Shown: positions 54,801 to 63,482 of the stretch, one piece after another
How the letters are laid out: every line of letters starts with the position of its first letter
How positions within the stretch are numbered: position 1 is the stretch's first letter
Assembly (NCBI GenBank): GCA_963691815.1
Contig: OY829661.1
Location: 4,767,001-4,831,000, forward strand
Source: Echiichthys vipera
Lineage: Eukaryota; Chordata; Actinopteri; Perciformes; Trachinidae
Direction of reading: 5' to 3'
Length of the DNA: 64,000 bases
The notes under the pieces: model-generated
Seen by the model: only the letters and a program-made list of their open reading frames with translations
Database searches by the model: none
What the model was told of the DNA's origin: nothing
Made by a program: the position numbers and the translations under genes

Positions 54801-57800
54801 GTGGCAGCAGGACGTGTACAGTATGTAGGGTTGTATGTTTATGGTAATAAAGTAATATGTCACCCATTGTAACAGCGAGGCTCATTGATGTATTTTCAAA
54901 AGTTTAGCAGTTATTTGTTTTCTCTACTGAATCACACGGGACAAACAGCTGCACTGCTCTCTTAGTTTCAGGCCAGGCCCAGTCAGTGATGTCAAAGCAG
55001 GTATTTTGCCTTTGACAGCTGATTGTTTGATAAAGTTTTATAGTCTATAGCACCTCAGCGAAATGACTTTTGGACAACACCGGAGCTCTATGGCACAGAG
55101 AAAGGAGAATTATCAGGCTGTGGTAGGATACATTCATTGTTGGTTTTCAGAGTCAAACAAGTCTTTTCCCCTGTGCAAAAGGCAGACTGACTCTTTTTTT
55201 TGTACATGCATCAAACACTATCACTACTTAATTGAACTGTTACTCACGGGCCGTGGCCAAATTAATGTTACAGTTAGAGGAAGACTGTTGTAAACTGCAG
55301 TCAGTTTGCCGGTCAAGTCACACATGAGGATATTCACGATTGTCCCAATATTGTAAATTCACCTCAATGAACCTATTGTGAGTGTTTTCCATTGTGATCC
55401 GTGATACTGTACTAACCCAGCAAAGTTATCAATTTGGGATCTGTCTGTCTGTATGATTTTTGTGTTGATTTGATCTCCATTAGTGTAAATAATGCCTCTG
55501 ATGTTTAGGAGCAGGAGCGTCTGGAGCTAGGGGTCAGCCAGCAACAGAGGGCCCAGGAGGCAGAGAGGCTGCTGGTGCTGGAGAAAGTCAGACAAGCTGA
55601 AGACGGCATCAGCAGCCGCATCAGCAACATGCTGATGGACAAAACAAGGTAGGCCCTGAAAGAACTGGCTGTGTAATATACTGTTGGTTTGGTTGTGAAG
55701 AGTTGGTGTGTGGAACTGTGTCACATATTGATGCTTTATGTGCACGCTGTCCACAGATGAGTTTATTTATTTCCATCTCTTTAGGCAGAAGAAAAGTGCA
55801 GAGTTTCTTCAAGCCATGGAGGAAGACCGGTGAGTGAACAGGCAAAAAGATATGAGGCGCTCATCCACTTGTTTCCCACTTATCAGACTGAGCCTATTTA
55901 TAGAGCAGATGCACAAAGTGCTTTGGAAGGAAAATAACAAGGGGATGGCAGGCAGTGGTGTTAGAAGTGCTCAGAGCCTTTACTGCAGTAGAAGTAGTAA
56001 CACCTCACTGTAAAAGTACTTAAGTAATAGTACAAAAGTATCAGCATCAAAATGTACTTAGAGTACAAAAGGTAAAAGTACTCATTATGCAGAATGGCCC
56101 ATTTCAGAATCTTATAATATCATATTATAATTATTGATAGATTCATGTAAATATCACTTTAATATTGCAGCTGATAAAGGTGGGGATCATTTGATGTACT
56201 TTATATTCTGCTGTGTAGCTTAATCTACAGTATAACAATATACGTATGTTATTTCATTTGTTGATAATATTGTTTTAATAATAATAATTGTTTATTAATA
56301 ATCTGAATCTGTAACTGGTAGCTAAAGTTAGCAAATAAATGTAGTGGAGTATAAAGTACAATATTTCCTCTGAAATGGAGTAAAAGTTTAAGTAAAGTAC
56401 AAGTAACTCAAAACTGTACTTAAGAACAGCACTTGAGTAATTTCCCACCACTGATGACAGGACACACAAGGCCTTAAACACATCACCATACTGAAACAAA
56501 CCTTTGAAACCAAATAGAGTAGTGCACTGATAACTGAAACATATTATACAAGTATGAAGAAAATCCATTTAGTAAACTTGATCTTAAAGGACAGATAAGG
56601 AGTTTATCTTAAAACAATACTCCCATCTAAGCACTTTGACAATGATTCTGGTCAGTGTAATCCTTCCTCCTGTCCATACTGGCTGTGAAGGGATTCCTCC
56701 ACAGCCAGTGATGCACTGTTGTCTTGGTGCATTGGTATACTGTGGCTACGCCCTCGCTTGCTGGTTTAAAGTCATTATTTATGGGTTAATGTCCAGCGCC
56801 TTCCCATTGTTAATATGTATATAGTGTATACAGCCATTGTGGTCAGATTTCTATCAAATCTAAAATGATTTCAAACAATAACTCAGTTTCCCTGGAACAG
56901 TCATCCCCCTCCTATAATGTTCTTATGCAATGGAAACGTTCACTGCTCCAGCAAATAGGATGGATCTTAGAAACAACAAGGCAACAGTAGATATATCTAG
57001 CCTGAGCAGCTCACAGTACTCTAGCTAACATCGCTAATGTTAAACTAGCAAGATTCAAAGTCAGTGACATTGCATACAGTTGACAAACATGAAATATAAT
57101 TTGAGATTATGTTTAACAGCAAGTTGTAATTGTTCTCCAGTCTTTCACACAAATTGTAGATTAATTAAAATAAAGTCATTGTAATTTGTATAAAGTGAAT
57201 TTGTATTAGAGTTTGGACATTATTACCTGCTCCTATGGCTCCTGTCAGTCAGTAGAGCTTTACTATAACAGTGTTTCCCTTCAGGATCCGTATGGAGCAC
57301 CTGACTGCCATCACACAGGAAGAAGCCAACTCACTGAGGAAGAGGGAGGTGGCAAGTAAGCAGAACTTTAGATATACTTTATATAGAGTCATGGCTGTGA
57401 TTTGTCACAAAAAGATTAATTATTTTTCCGATTGCCATGACATATGCAGGAAAAATTCATGGTCCCCATTTTTTTTTGTCAATCCCCCTGACCTTACATC
57501 CTGGACAAAATTGATTCAATAAAAGTTATCCTTGTACATTCATGCTCCCCACACGTTGAACTCTTTTAGTCCCTGTAGGCTTTTCTCTGGTGCTACCATC
57601 AAGGTGTAATTTCAACCTCGCACATGAGATATCTCATATGTGTGTCCTATGTCACATTCATGGTCCTGAGGGGCTAATCCTGGTCTTGCATCCCACACCA
57701 ATCCCTGAAAAAGGTTCATGTTTTGAACTGTTCACAGGATGTTATTTTAGTATTTCTAACTGAATTTAAGGGCCCGTCCACACAGAGACGCATTTTCCTG

Positions 57801-60800
57801 TAACCGCACAACTTCTGTATCGTTTTGGCCGACCCTCCACACAAAGCCGGTTTTATGGGAGCCTGAAAACTGTATCTTTTGAAACCGGGTCCCAGAGTGG
57901 GAAGATTTGAAAACGACTCCGGCCTCTAACCCTGCGACGTCACATAACAACAACAGTGCTGCTGCGTGAGAGGAGAGAGACGGACCCATAGACTGTTTAC
58001 CGAACTGGACTCTGAGCCACATGCATGGGAATGAATTAGGCCGACCACAGATTTCTCCCTTTTCCCTGATGCTCTGAAGAAGGAGCTAAACTGCTCTCTG
58101 GTCTCTTTTTATAAATAAAGTTCTAAGCAGGTGTGAAAAGTCTTTAAATGTAGTGAGACAGTGCCCATCTGTGAGTGCTTTGGGACGGGGAAGGGGCTCC
58201 CAGCAGCACCCTCTGCTCGTTGAGGACACTAACTGCAGAGTGATCGGTGCATCAGAGTCCAAAACAGCACAAAAGTCTCCACTAACACCAGAAACAGGGA
58301 CACATTTCTCTCTAGGATGGAGGAGGATTTGGGAAGTCTCCAGATTTGGAGAGAAACTCTCTGGTGTTTGGATTCTCCACATTGTCTCCCCGTCTCTTCT
58401 TCTCTGTTGTTGGTGTATTTCTGTGGACGTTACAGCGCCACATCCAGGTCTGGCATGTGTACTACAGCGTTTCTAGTCGGTTTCACAGGTTCCGTGTGGA
58501 CGGAAACATTTTTTAAGAACGACGGAGAAAAAAAAGGTTGTTTTCGATCCTGTGGACGTACCCTAAATTTCTCTCGTTCACTGAACTCTAATACTGTTCA
58601 TTTCATTTGGCACGTGTATATTGTTGGGTGCTTCATTCTCTTTTCTTCTCCTCTCTTCCCTCTCTGTGTTTTTAGTGGCCATGCAGAAGATGCTGTCCGA
58701 CGGCTGTGTTATGAGCCTCCTCCAGCAGGCCAGTGACTTCCGCAGACAGAGCCTGGTGTCTGAGGCCTACAGAAGGTTAAACACAGGCCCCAGATCTGAG
58801 AAGATAGATGTTAACATTGCCAACTTAAAGCTGTGAGAAAAATGTTGTGAACTCAGCTTGCGGTTTCTCTCGGTTTGTAACAGTATGGAGAGTTTGGACA
58901 AGAAGTTTGATAAGGTGCTGTCCCTCCAAGTTTTGGACAAATCTAAAGCTATCGCCCACATCTTACAGGAGGTATGTGGTGCCCGGGTATGCCTTATGTG
59001 GTTCTCACCAGTGCCATGAGAGCCGGGTGGAGAAATCTAACTTGCCGTGAATCAAGAAAAATCTCACCTTTTGATGGTTGTGTGCAGGAGGAGATGCAGA
59101 AAGCAGCGTTCCAGGCCCTGCAGCTGCAGAAGGATGCTGTACACGGCTACATCCGCAACCAGGTCTGTGTGTTTGGGTGGAGATGGGTGGGGTGAGGGTT
59201 AAACCGGTCACTGGTCTCTGATCTCCATGGCACTGATAGAATGAGGCTGACCATCACATGAAAAGCTGTACTGTAGAGGAAGTACATTTGCGTTTTCGAT
59301 CAGTCTAAGGCGAGTTTGAAAGATCATATTTTATATTATACTTTTTTTCCTTTATTAAAATGGCCAAAAAATAATTTAGAGTGATAGCTCTAGATCTAGA
59401 GGGAATTCAAATAACTAATGAGATATTTCTGCATTCTTGACACTAGCTATAAGAAATAATGAAAATAATGTCACACAGAATCACCAGAACCGCACTCATC
59501 TTTTCTCACTGATTACAGGAATAAATGATGAAGTTCATCATTGTTATGCCACTCGTTTCTGTCCTCTGCTCCGGTGCTGAATACAGTGAAGTCAGCTAAA
59601 CTACCTTTGAACCAGGCGATGGTACAACCTCCCTGTTGTTCACTCAGTGTGAGCCACTCTTCAGCTGTCAGAGCTGAAAAGAAAGACTTTAAATACTGTT
59701 GTAAATGAAGTGATTGGTCCAAATGAGTGGTTCCCCTGTTTGATTCATCACTGACATGGAGCAGGCTGATCACTGAAACACTTGGCAACAAACCTGGCAA
59801 CCCGACTGCTGGGATTATTTTTTTGTTTTTACGATCTTAAGACACTAGATGGCGGTGTTCCGCTCATTCTCCACATTCAACCTTTAAAGGTAAATTATGT
59901 CCTTGAGAGAACACCAGTATAGGGAGCTCTGTCCCAATTAGTTGTCAAAATTAAATGATGAATTACAGTTTTGAACAAATAAATACACAGGTCACAACAA
60001 ACACCAAGAGAAATATCTTCTGTATAAAATGTATACCAATCTTTTAGCAAAAAAAACATATTTGAATTCCAATTGGACTTTAAATCTTCTGATCCCACAC
60101 TGGGATTGAACAGTAAGTGACCCTCCGCGCTGTTCTACACACTGGTGTGGTAGAAAATAAGACTGCAGACATTATTGTCATTTCTTTTTCCTGTTTTGTT
60201 CTTTTTTCTTTCTCTTCTGCCCGCCCATAGCTAACTCATTCTTACTCATACTCGTTTAGTAGTGTTTTTACATTTACCTGTCAGGTGCCCACGAAAACCC
60301 GGTGTGTGTGACACAAAATCATTTCATCAAAGTTTTCATCCTGACTTTGCGTTCAGCAGCATGTCCCTTCCTTCTCCCTGCTAGCTTCACGTTTGCCTCT
60401 CCATTGTCCCCAGATCAAGCTCATAGAGGGTGAATTAATGCAGCTGACTAGATTGGAGATTAAAAGACGCAATCTGGACACTGAGAACCTGCAGGTGGGT
60501 GTCACGGCCTTTTCATCGCCCTCATTTACTTGTTTTTGTTCCTTCTTCCTGTTGATTACTATATCATTTATTTTGGCTATTTTCATGTCATTTCTTCATT
60601 GCAACAATTTATCATTGTGCACATAGAGGTTCAATAAAACAACCAGAAATATGAGGATATAAAATACAGGCTGTCGATTGAGTGATAATAACTATTGTAT
60701 TAATGAGAACAGAGTTTTATTTTCAGTCTTTGTAGTGTGTATTGTTGCTCTACTTCACGTCAAGGTGTGTGTGTCTGTCTATCTGTCTGTCTGTCTGTCT

Positions 60801-63482
60801 GTCTGTAGGAGATTCTGGTGGACCAGCGCACGGCTCTCAGTGATTTGTTGCAGCAGCTGCTGAAGCAGAGAGACCAGAGGGAGCAGGAGCTGCGACAGGT
60901 TCTGGTAAGAAAACTGGAGCCGGTACCTGGATTTCTGTATCAGAACCCACTTACCTTCTTTTTTCAATTATTTCTCTGAAATAACAAAAAAAAGAATCAA
61001 AAGAAGTTTACGCTTACATTCTGTCAGGTGACGAAATTTGGCACCAATTGTGAGTCACTACTCAGTAGTAACAAGGTTTTTCACTCCTACCTTTAAAAGT
61101 ACCAAGTTTGGCACTCAACCCTAATTACATGTTACGCACACTCTTCTTACCATTCTGGGGTCAGTGGTTAAATGAGACCAGCAATCACTTTTTTTTTCCC
61201 AGGCGGAGATGGAGCGGAAGTCTGAGTCGAACCAGCAGAATTACTGGATGATCCAGTACCAGAGACTGTTGGATGCCAAGCCCCTGACACTGCGCATGCA
61301 GGTACAGTACAGTGCAGACACACAGAAACAGCTGGAAACCCAACTGTGCTGCTGTTAAACTGTTATCTTATTGCAGGAAGCGGGCGTGGAGAAAGAGTTG
61401 GTCAACCTGTTATGCAAACTGTCAGCTCAGCACTACTTGCCCATCCTGGCTCATCATCGAGTGACGACTGAGGCCCTCCGCCACATGAACTCCTCTGACC
61501 TCAAGAAGGTGTGTCTGCAGCCTCATTACTAACACTGGTCATTTGATGGTGGAAATCTATCATCACACACAGTTTGGGGTGTAAAATCATCCCAGGGAAA
61601 TACACTTATAAACCATCGAGACAATTTTTTCGTGTAACAACTATTAACTATTAGATATTGATAGGCTTTAATGGCTTTAAAACAGCTTTTTTAACCACTA
61701 ATACTGCGCAAAACTGTCATGAACGGTAACTGGAAAACTTAGAGATGCAGACACGAAACACAGAGTCAGGTTTAAGGGTTTAAATCAGTGATATACAATA
61801 TATAAAAGTGCACAAGGGAAAAGGGAGTGAGGGCTAGTGAGCGGTGTAGTGCTCTCCTGAGCTAGTCCAGCGTCGGTCAATGTTCTCAATTCCAGATGGG
61901 GCGTCCCTCCACGTACTAATGGCGTCCTTCAGGTGGCAAAGAATTGTGAGATGGCCATAGGGAGAGCACAAGCGGGTGGTAGACAGGCAGGCAGACAGGT
62001 TGACAGGATAACGGGTGATTGAAGCAAAGAAGCACAGGAACAATAACGCAAAGGTACACGAAGAAGAGTAGAAATACTGAATACATTAGGGGCCAAGGAT
62101 CACAACTCACTACCGCTCTGCTGATGCAACGATCTGGCGATGAAGGAGTCTCAGGTTCGGCTAAATATAATAGAAGGGAGGTGATTAGTGGCAAGGAGTT
62201 CCACCTGGATCAGCTTGCCCGGAAAACCACACCTCCAGCTGACAACAGACAAACACAGAGAGGGGAGACACATGCAGGGAAACACAGACAGAGGGAGACA
62301 AAACACAGGAACAAAAGAAAAGAGAAGGGCTGCCAGGATGGAATCCTGACGCAAAATAACAGCAAACCTCTGCAGCAGCATGAGAAGAGTCCTTACATAG
62401 AAAACAAAGCACCAATGGGCTCCTTCCTTTGGGATTGACTTTGGTAATCCACTTGAATGGACTTTACTATGAGAGGAGCTGGTACAGGGGCCAGTAGGTA
62501 AGTCTTTAAATCATTCTTTTAATAAACTCTGGGTTCACTAACTACGTTGTAGGTGCTTTGTTTTCTGTGTAAGGACTCTTCTCATGCTGCTGCAGAGGTT
62601 TGCTGTTATTTTGAGCAGTATTAGTGGTTAAAAAAGACGTTTGAATGCCTTCACCGTAATGCCCCGAGCTAATCAGTATTAGCCACGTCCGACTGTTATC
62701 GACTCTCCCGGATATCTTTGTTAATAGTTGTACACGGAAAGAATTGTCTCAATGGCTTATTTGATGAGTGTCTTTGCCGTAAAAGAGCCTGGGATGATTT
62801 TACACCGGAATTTCACTATAACTACAGATGAATGTGCAGAATAATGAGCATCGATCGTTTCTCTTTGTTCAGCTCGGCATTAATGAAATAGGAATCCAGA
62901 AAGCTCTTCTGAACTGGGCTCGGGAACCCTACCCTGAAGGTACATCAACGCGCATCCTACATTATACAATGATGCTGCACATGATGTGTGTGAGTTTTCA
63001 AAGCAAAGAAATCCCCTGTGCCCACAAGTTTTTATTTGATTTAATCACAATAACACACACTGGGTGGTTGTAAGTAATGACACTGGGCTCTTTGGCACTT
63101 CTCCGACTAGAGGCTACAGATTTATCACCAGCGCTGTAGGGATTTAATGAACTGAGAGAGAATTTTTTACAAACAGTTGAAAGGATGAAGATGATGTGTA
63201 GGACCATTGACACTCATGGGAAGTCAATAAAAAGCTACTGTTTTTGCTGTTAACGCATTATCTCCTCCCCCACCAGGAGCCTGTAAGGCTGTGGAGCAGG
63301 ATGTGGAGGCAGAGGTCGCCCCCACAGCTCCACCACCCTGCTCCCCTCTGTCACTTCCCAGTACCTCGACCATCCAGATGCCCAGCCCGCCACTCACCCC
63401 GGGGACCCCCGTCACCCCCTCTGCCCCCAGCCCTGTGGAGGGACCAGGGAGCTCAGAGTGTGTGGTCTGCATGGAGACCAGG
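46922..63482 (+). CDS. lrsam1: LRSAM1, E3 ubiquitin ligase with leucine-rich repeats, SAM domain and RING (3' end outside window)
   Basis: Twenty-three coding exons join in one open frame of 694 codons: 46922-46993, 47603-47659, 49743-49787, 50756-50833, 51085-51153, 51249-51333, 51435-51556, 51648-51738, 52957-53066, 53229-53258, 53730-53852, 55509-55648, 55785-55829, 57285-57355, 58676-58775, 58884-58971, 59088-59162, 60414-60494, 60809-60904, 61203-61301, 61377-61508, 62873-62939, 63277-63482. All introns are GT..AG. Domains in order are a basic N-terminus (MPLFFRKKK), leucine-rich repeats at about 35-205, a long Glu/Gln-rich coiled coil at about 240-555, SAM at about 562-630, PTAP 641-644 and PSAP 673-676 (TSG101 UEV-binding motifs), and the first RING cysteines C687 and C690. 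Human LRSAM1 has 723 residues, so only about 40 are missing. In the known family the protein multi-monoubiquitinates TSG101, regulates endosomal sorting and helps mark cytosolic bacteria for autophagy. The start is the first ATG of its exon and matches the family N-terminus. No frameshift or premature stop was seen. Confidence 0.97.
47603..47659 (+). CDS. lrsam1: lrsam1 coding exon 2
   Basis: Residues 25-43 include GADDILDIS and CELSE, which are conserved in LRSAM1 just before the leucine-rich repeats. Acceptor gttcttcag, donor GAG|gtgagt, phase 0. Confidence 0.95.
47820..48210. repeat. possible dispersed repeat in lrsam1 intron 2
   Basis: tccactaggggcag and ttgacctccatgtta resemble a common fish repeat; the boundaries are unclear. 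Confidence 0.35.
49018..49508. mobile_element. hAT-type non-autonomous element (491 bp) in lrsam1 intron
   Basis: Ends CAGTGGCGGATTAAG and TTAATCCACCTCTG, flanked by an exact 8-bp duplication, gctgtgag (49010-49017, 49509-49516). Confidence 0.92.
49743..49787 (+). CDS. lrsam1: lrsam1 coding exon 3
   Basis: Residues 44-58 (VPSSAFSICKVLQKK) align with the family's short segment entering the first repeat. Acceptor ctgccacag, donor AAG|gtaag, phase 0. Confidence 0.93.
50105..50545. repeat. degenerate MITE in lrsam1 intron
   Basis: gttgctccgattttgatacc at the left and ggtattggccgatacccac at the right match a fish repeat with CCGATAC words at both ends. Confidence 0.4.
50756..50833 (+). CDS. lrsam1: lrsam1 coding exon 4 (LRR)
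   Basis: Residues 59-84 form a leucine-rich repeat starting VLILHNNELRSLLP. Acceptor ctccttcag, donor AAG|gtaaac, phase 0. Confidence 0.95.
51085..51153 (+). CDS. lrsam1: lrsam1 coding exon 5 (LRR)
   Basis: Residues 85-107, one complete LRR unit of 23 codons (VLDLHDNKLTSLPEDFG). Acceptor gctttcaaag, donor CAG|gtaaag, phase 0. Confidence 0.96.
51249..51333 (+). CDS. lrsam1: lrsam1 coding exon 6 (LRR)
   Basis: Residues 108-135 plus one base. The repeat reads ILNMERNRLKALPDCIGD. The donor is AAGG|gtatga and the split glycine codon continues at 51435. Confidence 0.95.
51435..51556 (+). CDS. lrsam1: lrsam1 coding exon 7 (LRR)
   Basis: Residues 136-176 include LSELPTSVGSLSSLRTLDLS and a second consensus NIVQLP stretch. 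Only about 100 bp separates it from exon 6. Acceptor aaatcattag, donor GAG|gtgtgt. Confidence 0.95.
51648..51738 (+). CDS. lrsam1: lrsam1 coding exon 8 (end of LRR)
   Basis: Residues 177-206 plus one base. The segment SYPPASVCTEGTESIQRFLC corresponds to the family's YPPREVC...FLC. Acceptor ctgtgacag, donor ACTG|gtgagg. Confidence 0.94.
51768..51823. repeat. (CA)n microsatellite
   Basis: CACACG units followed by pure CA, within the 1.2 kb intron after lrsam1 exon 8. Confidence 0.95.
52957..53066 (+). CDS. lrsam1: lrsam1 coding exon 9
   Basis: Residues 207-243 carry the conserved PSQYLLPVLE. The C-terminal part is acidic and diverged. Acceptor ggttttcag, donor CAG|gtacag. Confidence 0.94.
53229..53258 (+). 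CDS. lrsam1: lrsam1 coding exon 10 (30-base exon)
   Basis: Residues 244-253, NKFSDYEKRK, are almost identical to the mammalian NRFSDYEKRK. A 10-codon exon like this is easily missed by gene finders. Acceptor cttttgcag, donor AAG|gtatgg. Confidence 0.93.
53730..53852 (+). CDS. lrsam1: lrsam1 coding exon 11 (coiled coil)
   Basis: Residues 254-294 are charged and helical (EQKHQAKLAFEWQLEEKKKE), the start of the coiled coil. Acceptor gtcctccag, donor CAG|gtacgc. Confidence 0.94.
54468..54600 (-). repeat. LINE (L2-like) 3'-end fragment
   Basis: aaggcaaggcaagggaactt and caaagtgctttacataaag are the hallmark of a fish L2 3' end in inverted orientation. Confidence 0.55.
55509..55648 (+). CDS. lrsam1: lrsam1 coding exon 12 (coiled coil)
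   Basis: Residues 295-340 plus two bases, Gln/Glu-rich coiled coil with ISSRISNML, as in the family's ISSRIQKLL. Acceptor gatgtttag, donor ACAAG|gtaggc. Confidence 0.94.
55785..55829 (+). CDS. lrsam1: lrsam1 coding exon 13
   Basis: Residues 341-355 plus two bases (QKKSAEFLQAMEED). Phase is kept on both sides. Acceptor ctctttag, donor GACCG|gtgagt. Confidence 0.93.
55953..56453. mobile_element. hAT-type non-autonomous element (501 bp) in lrsam1 intron
   Basis: CAGTGGTGTTAGAAGTG ... TTTCCCACCACTG flanked by atggcagg and atgacagg (7/8 target duplication). The interior is the widespread fish repeat with repeated aaaagtac/gtacttaa words. Confidence 0.88.
57285..57355 (+). CDS. lrsam1: lrsam1 coding exon 14
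   Basis: Residues 356-379 plus one base (IRMEHLTAITQEEANSLRKR), close to the mammalian IRMEQLMSITQEE. Acceptor cccttcag, donor GCAA|gtaagc. Confidence 0.95.
57770..58563. mobile_element. PIF/Harbinger-like non-autonomous element (794 bp) in lrsam1 intron
   Basis: Ends GGGCCCGTCCACACAG and CTGTGGACGTACCC, with TAA at 57767-57769 and 58564-58566, fit the 3-bp TWA duplication of PIF/Harbinger. The interior contains the module also found at 1-360. Confidence 0.75.
58676..58775 (+). CDS. lrsam1: lrsam1 coding exon 15
   Basis: Residues 380-412 plus two bases (MAMQKMLSDGCVMSLLQQ). Acceptor gtgtttttag. The donor AGAAG|gttaaa is weak, but it is the only one that keeps frame into the next exon (AG|T ATG). 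Confidence 0.9.
58884..58971 (+). CDS. lrsam1: lrsam1 coding exon 16
   Basis: Residues 413-442 (MESLDKKFDKVLS ... KAIAHILQE), matching the family's KAISQILQE. Acceptor gtttgtaacag, donor GAG|gtatgt. Confidence 0.93.
59088..59162 (+). CDS. lrsam1: lrsam1 coding exon 17
   Basis: Residues 443-467 (MQKAAFQALQLQKDAVHGYI), nearly the family consensus MQKAAFEALQVKKD. Acceptor ttgtgtgcag, donor CAG|gtctgt. Confidence 0.95.
59520..60400. other. lrsam1 intron, nothing recognised
   Basis: No repeat or exon recognised between the exons at 59088-59162 and 60414-60494. Confidence 0.4.
60414..60494 (+). CDS. lrsam1: lrsam1 coding exon 18
   Basis: Residues 468-494 (IKLIEGELMQLTRLEIKRRN), highly conserved in LRSAM1. 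Acceptor tgtccccag, donor CAG|gtgggt. Confidence 0.96.
60775..60808. repeat. (TCTG)n microsatellite in an acceptor tract
   Basis: tctgtctatctgtctg units run directly into the ctgtag acceptor of lrsam1 exon 19. Confidence 0.9.
60809..60904 (+). CDS. lrsam1: lrsam1 coding exon 19
   Basis: Residues 495-526 (LSDLLQQLLKQRDQREQELR). The acceptor tract is a (TCTG)n microsatellite ending ctgtag, so its length could vary. Donor CTG|gtaaga. Confidence 0.95.
61203..61301 (+). CDS. lrsam1: lrsam1 coding exon 20
   Basis: Residues 527-559 carry NYWMIQYQRLLDAKPLTL, matching NYWLIQYQRLLNQKPLSL in mammals. Acceptor tttttcccag, donor CAG|gtacag. Confidence 0.96.
61377..61508 (+). CDS. lrsam1: lrsam1 coding exon 21 (SAM, first half)
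   Basis: Residues 560-603 begin the SAM domain (LSAQHYLPILAHHRVTTEAL, then MNSSDLKK). Acceptor cttattgcag, donor AAG|gtgtgt. The following intron splits the SAM domain. Confidence 0.95.
61571..62818 (+). mobile_element. foldback MITE copy 6, split by a nested element
   Basis: The left arm starts in degraded form at gtgtaaaatcatcccaggg, is broken at about 61714 and resumes at 62351. It ends GGAATTTCACTA. The intron-like core (GTAAGT 62498, AG 62572-62573) is in the sense direction of lrsam1. Confidence 0.85.
61715..62350. mobile_element. nested non-autonomous element (636 bp), TGTCA...TGAC ends
   Basis: Begins TGTCATGAACGG and ends GAATCCTGAC. gcaaaa on both sides is a target duplication inside the MITE (intact copies read tcaaaataac). 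Same family as 39009-39339. Confidence 0.75.
62873..62939 (+). CDS. lrsam1: lrsam1 coding exon 22 (SAM, second half)
   Basis: Residues 604-625 plus one base (LGINEIGIQKALLNWAREPY), the final SAM helix. Acceptor ctttgttcag, donor GAAG|gtacat. Confidence 0.93.
63277..63482 (+). CDS. lrsam1: lrsam1 coding exon 23 (PTAP/PSAP motifs, start of RING)
   Basis: Residues 626-694 are Pro/Ser/Thr-rich with PTAP at 641-644 and PSAP at 673-676, then SSECVVCMETR, which opens the C3HC4 RING. Acceptor tcccccaccag, donor AGG|gtaaga. The remaining RING exon is not in the last 518 bases. Confidence 0.95.

Noticed and set aside
62019..62438. 139-codon open frame in the SAM intron
   Set aside because: It spans the junction of the nested element and the foldback MITE, so it is a chance frame.
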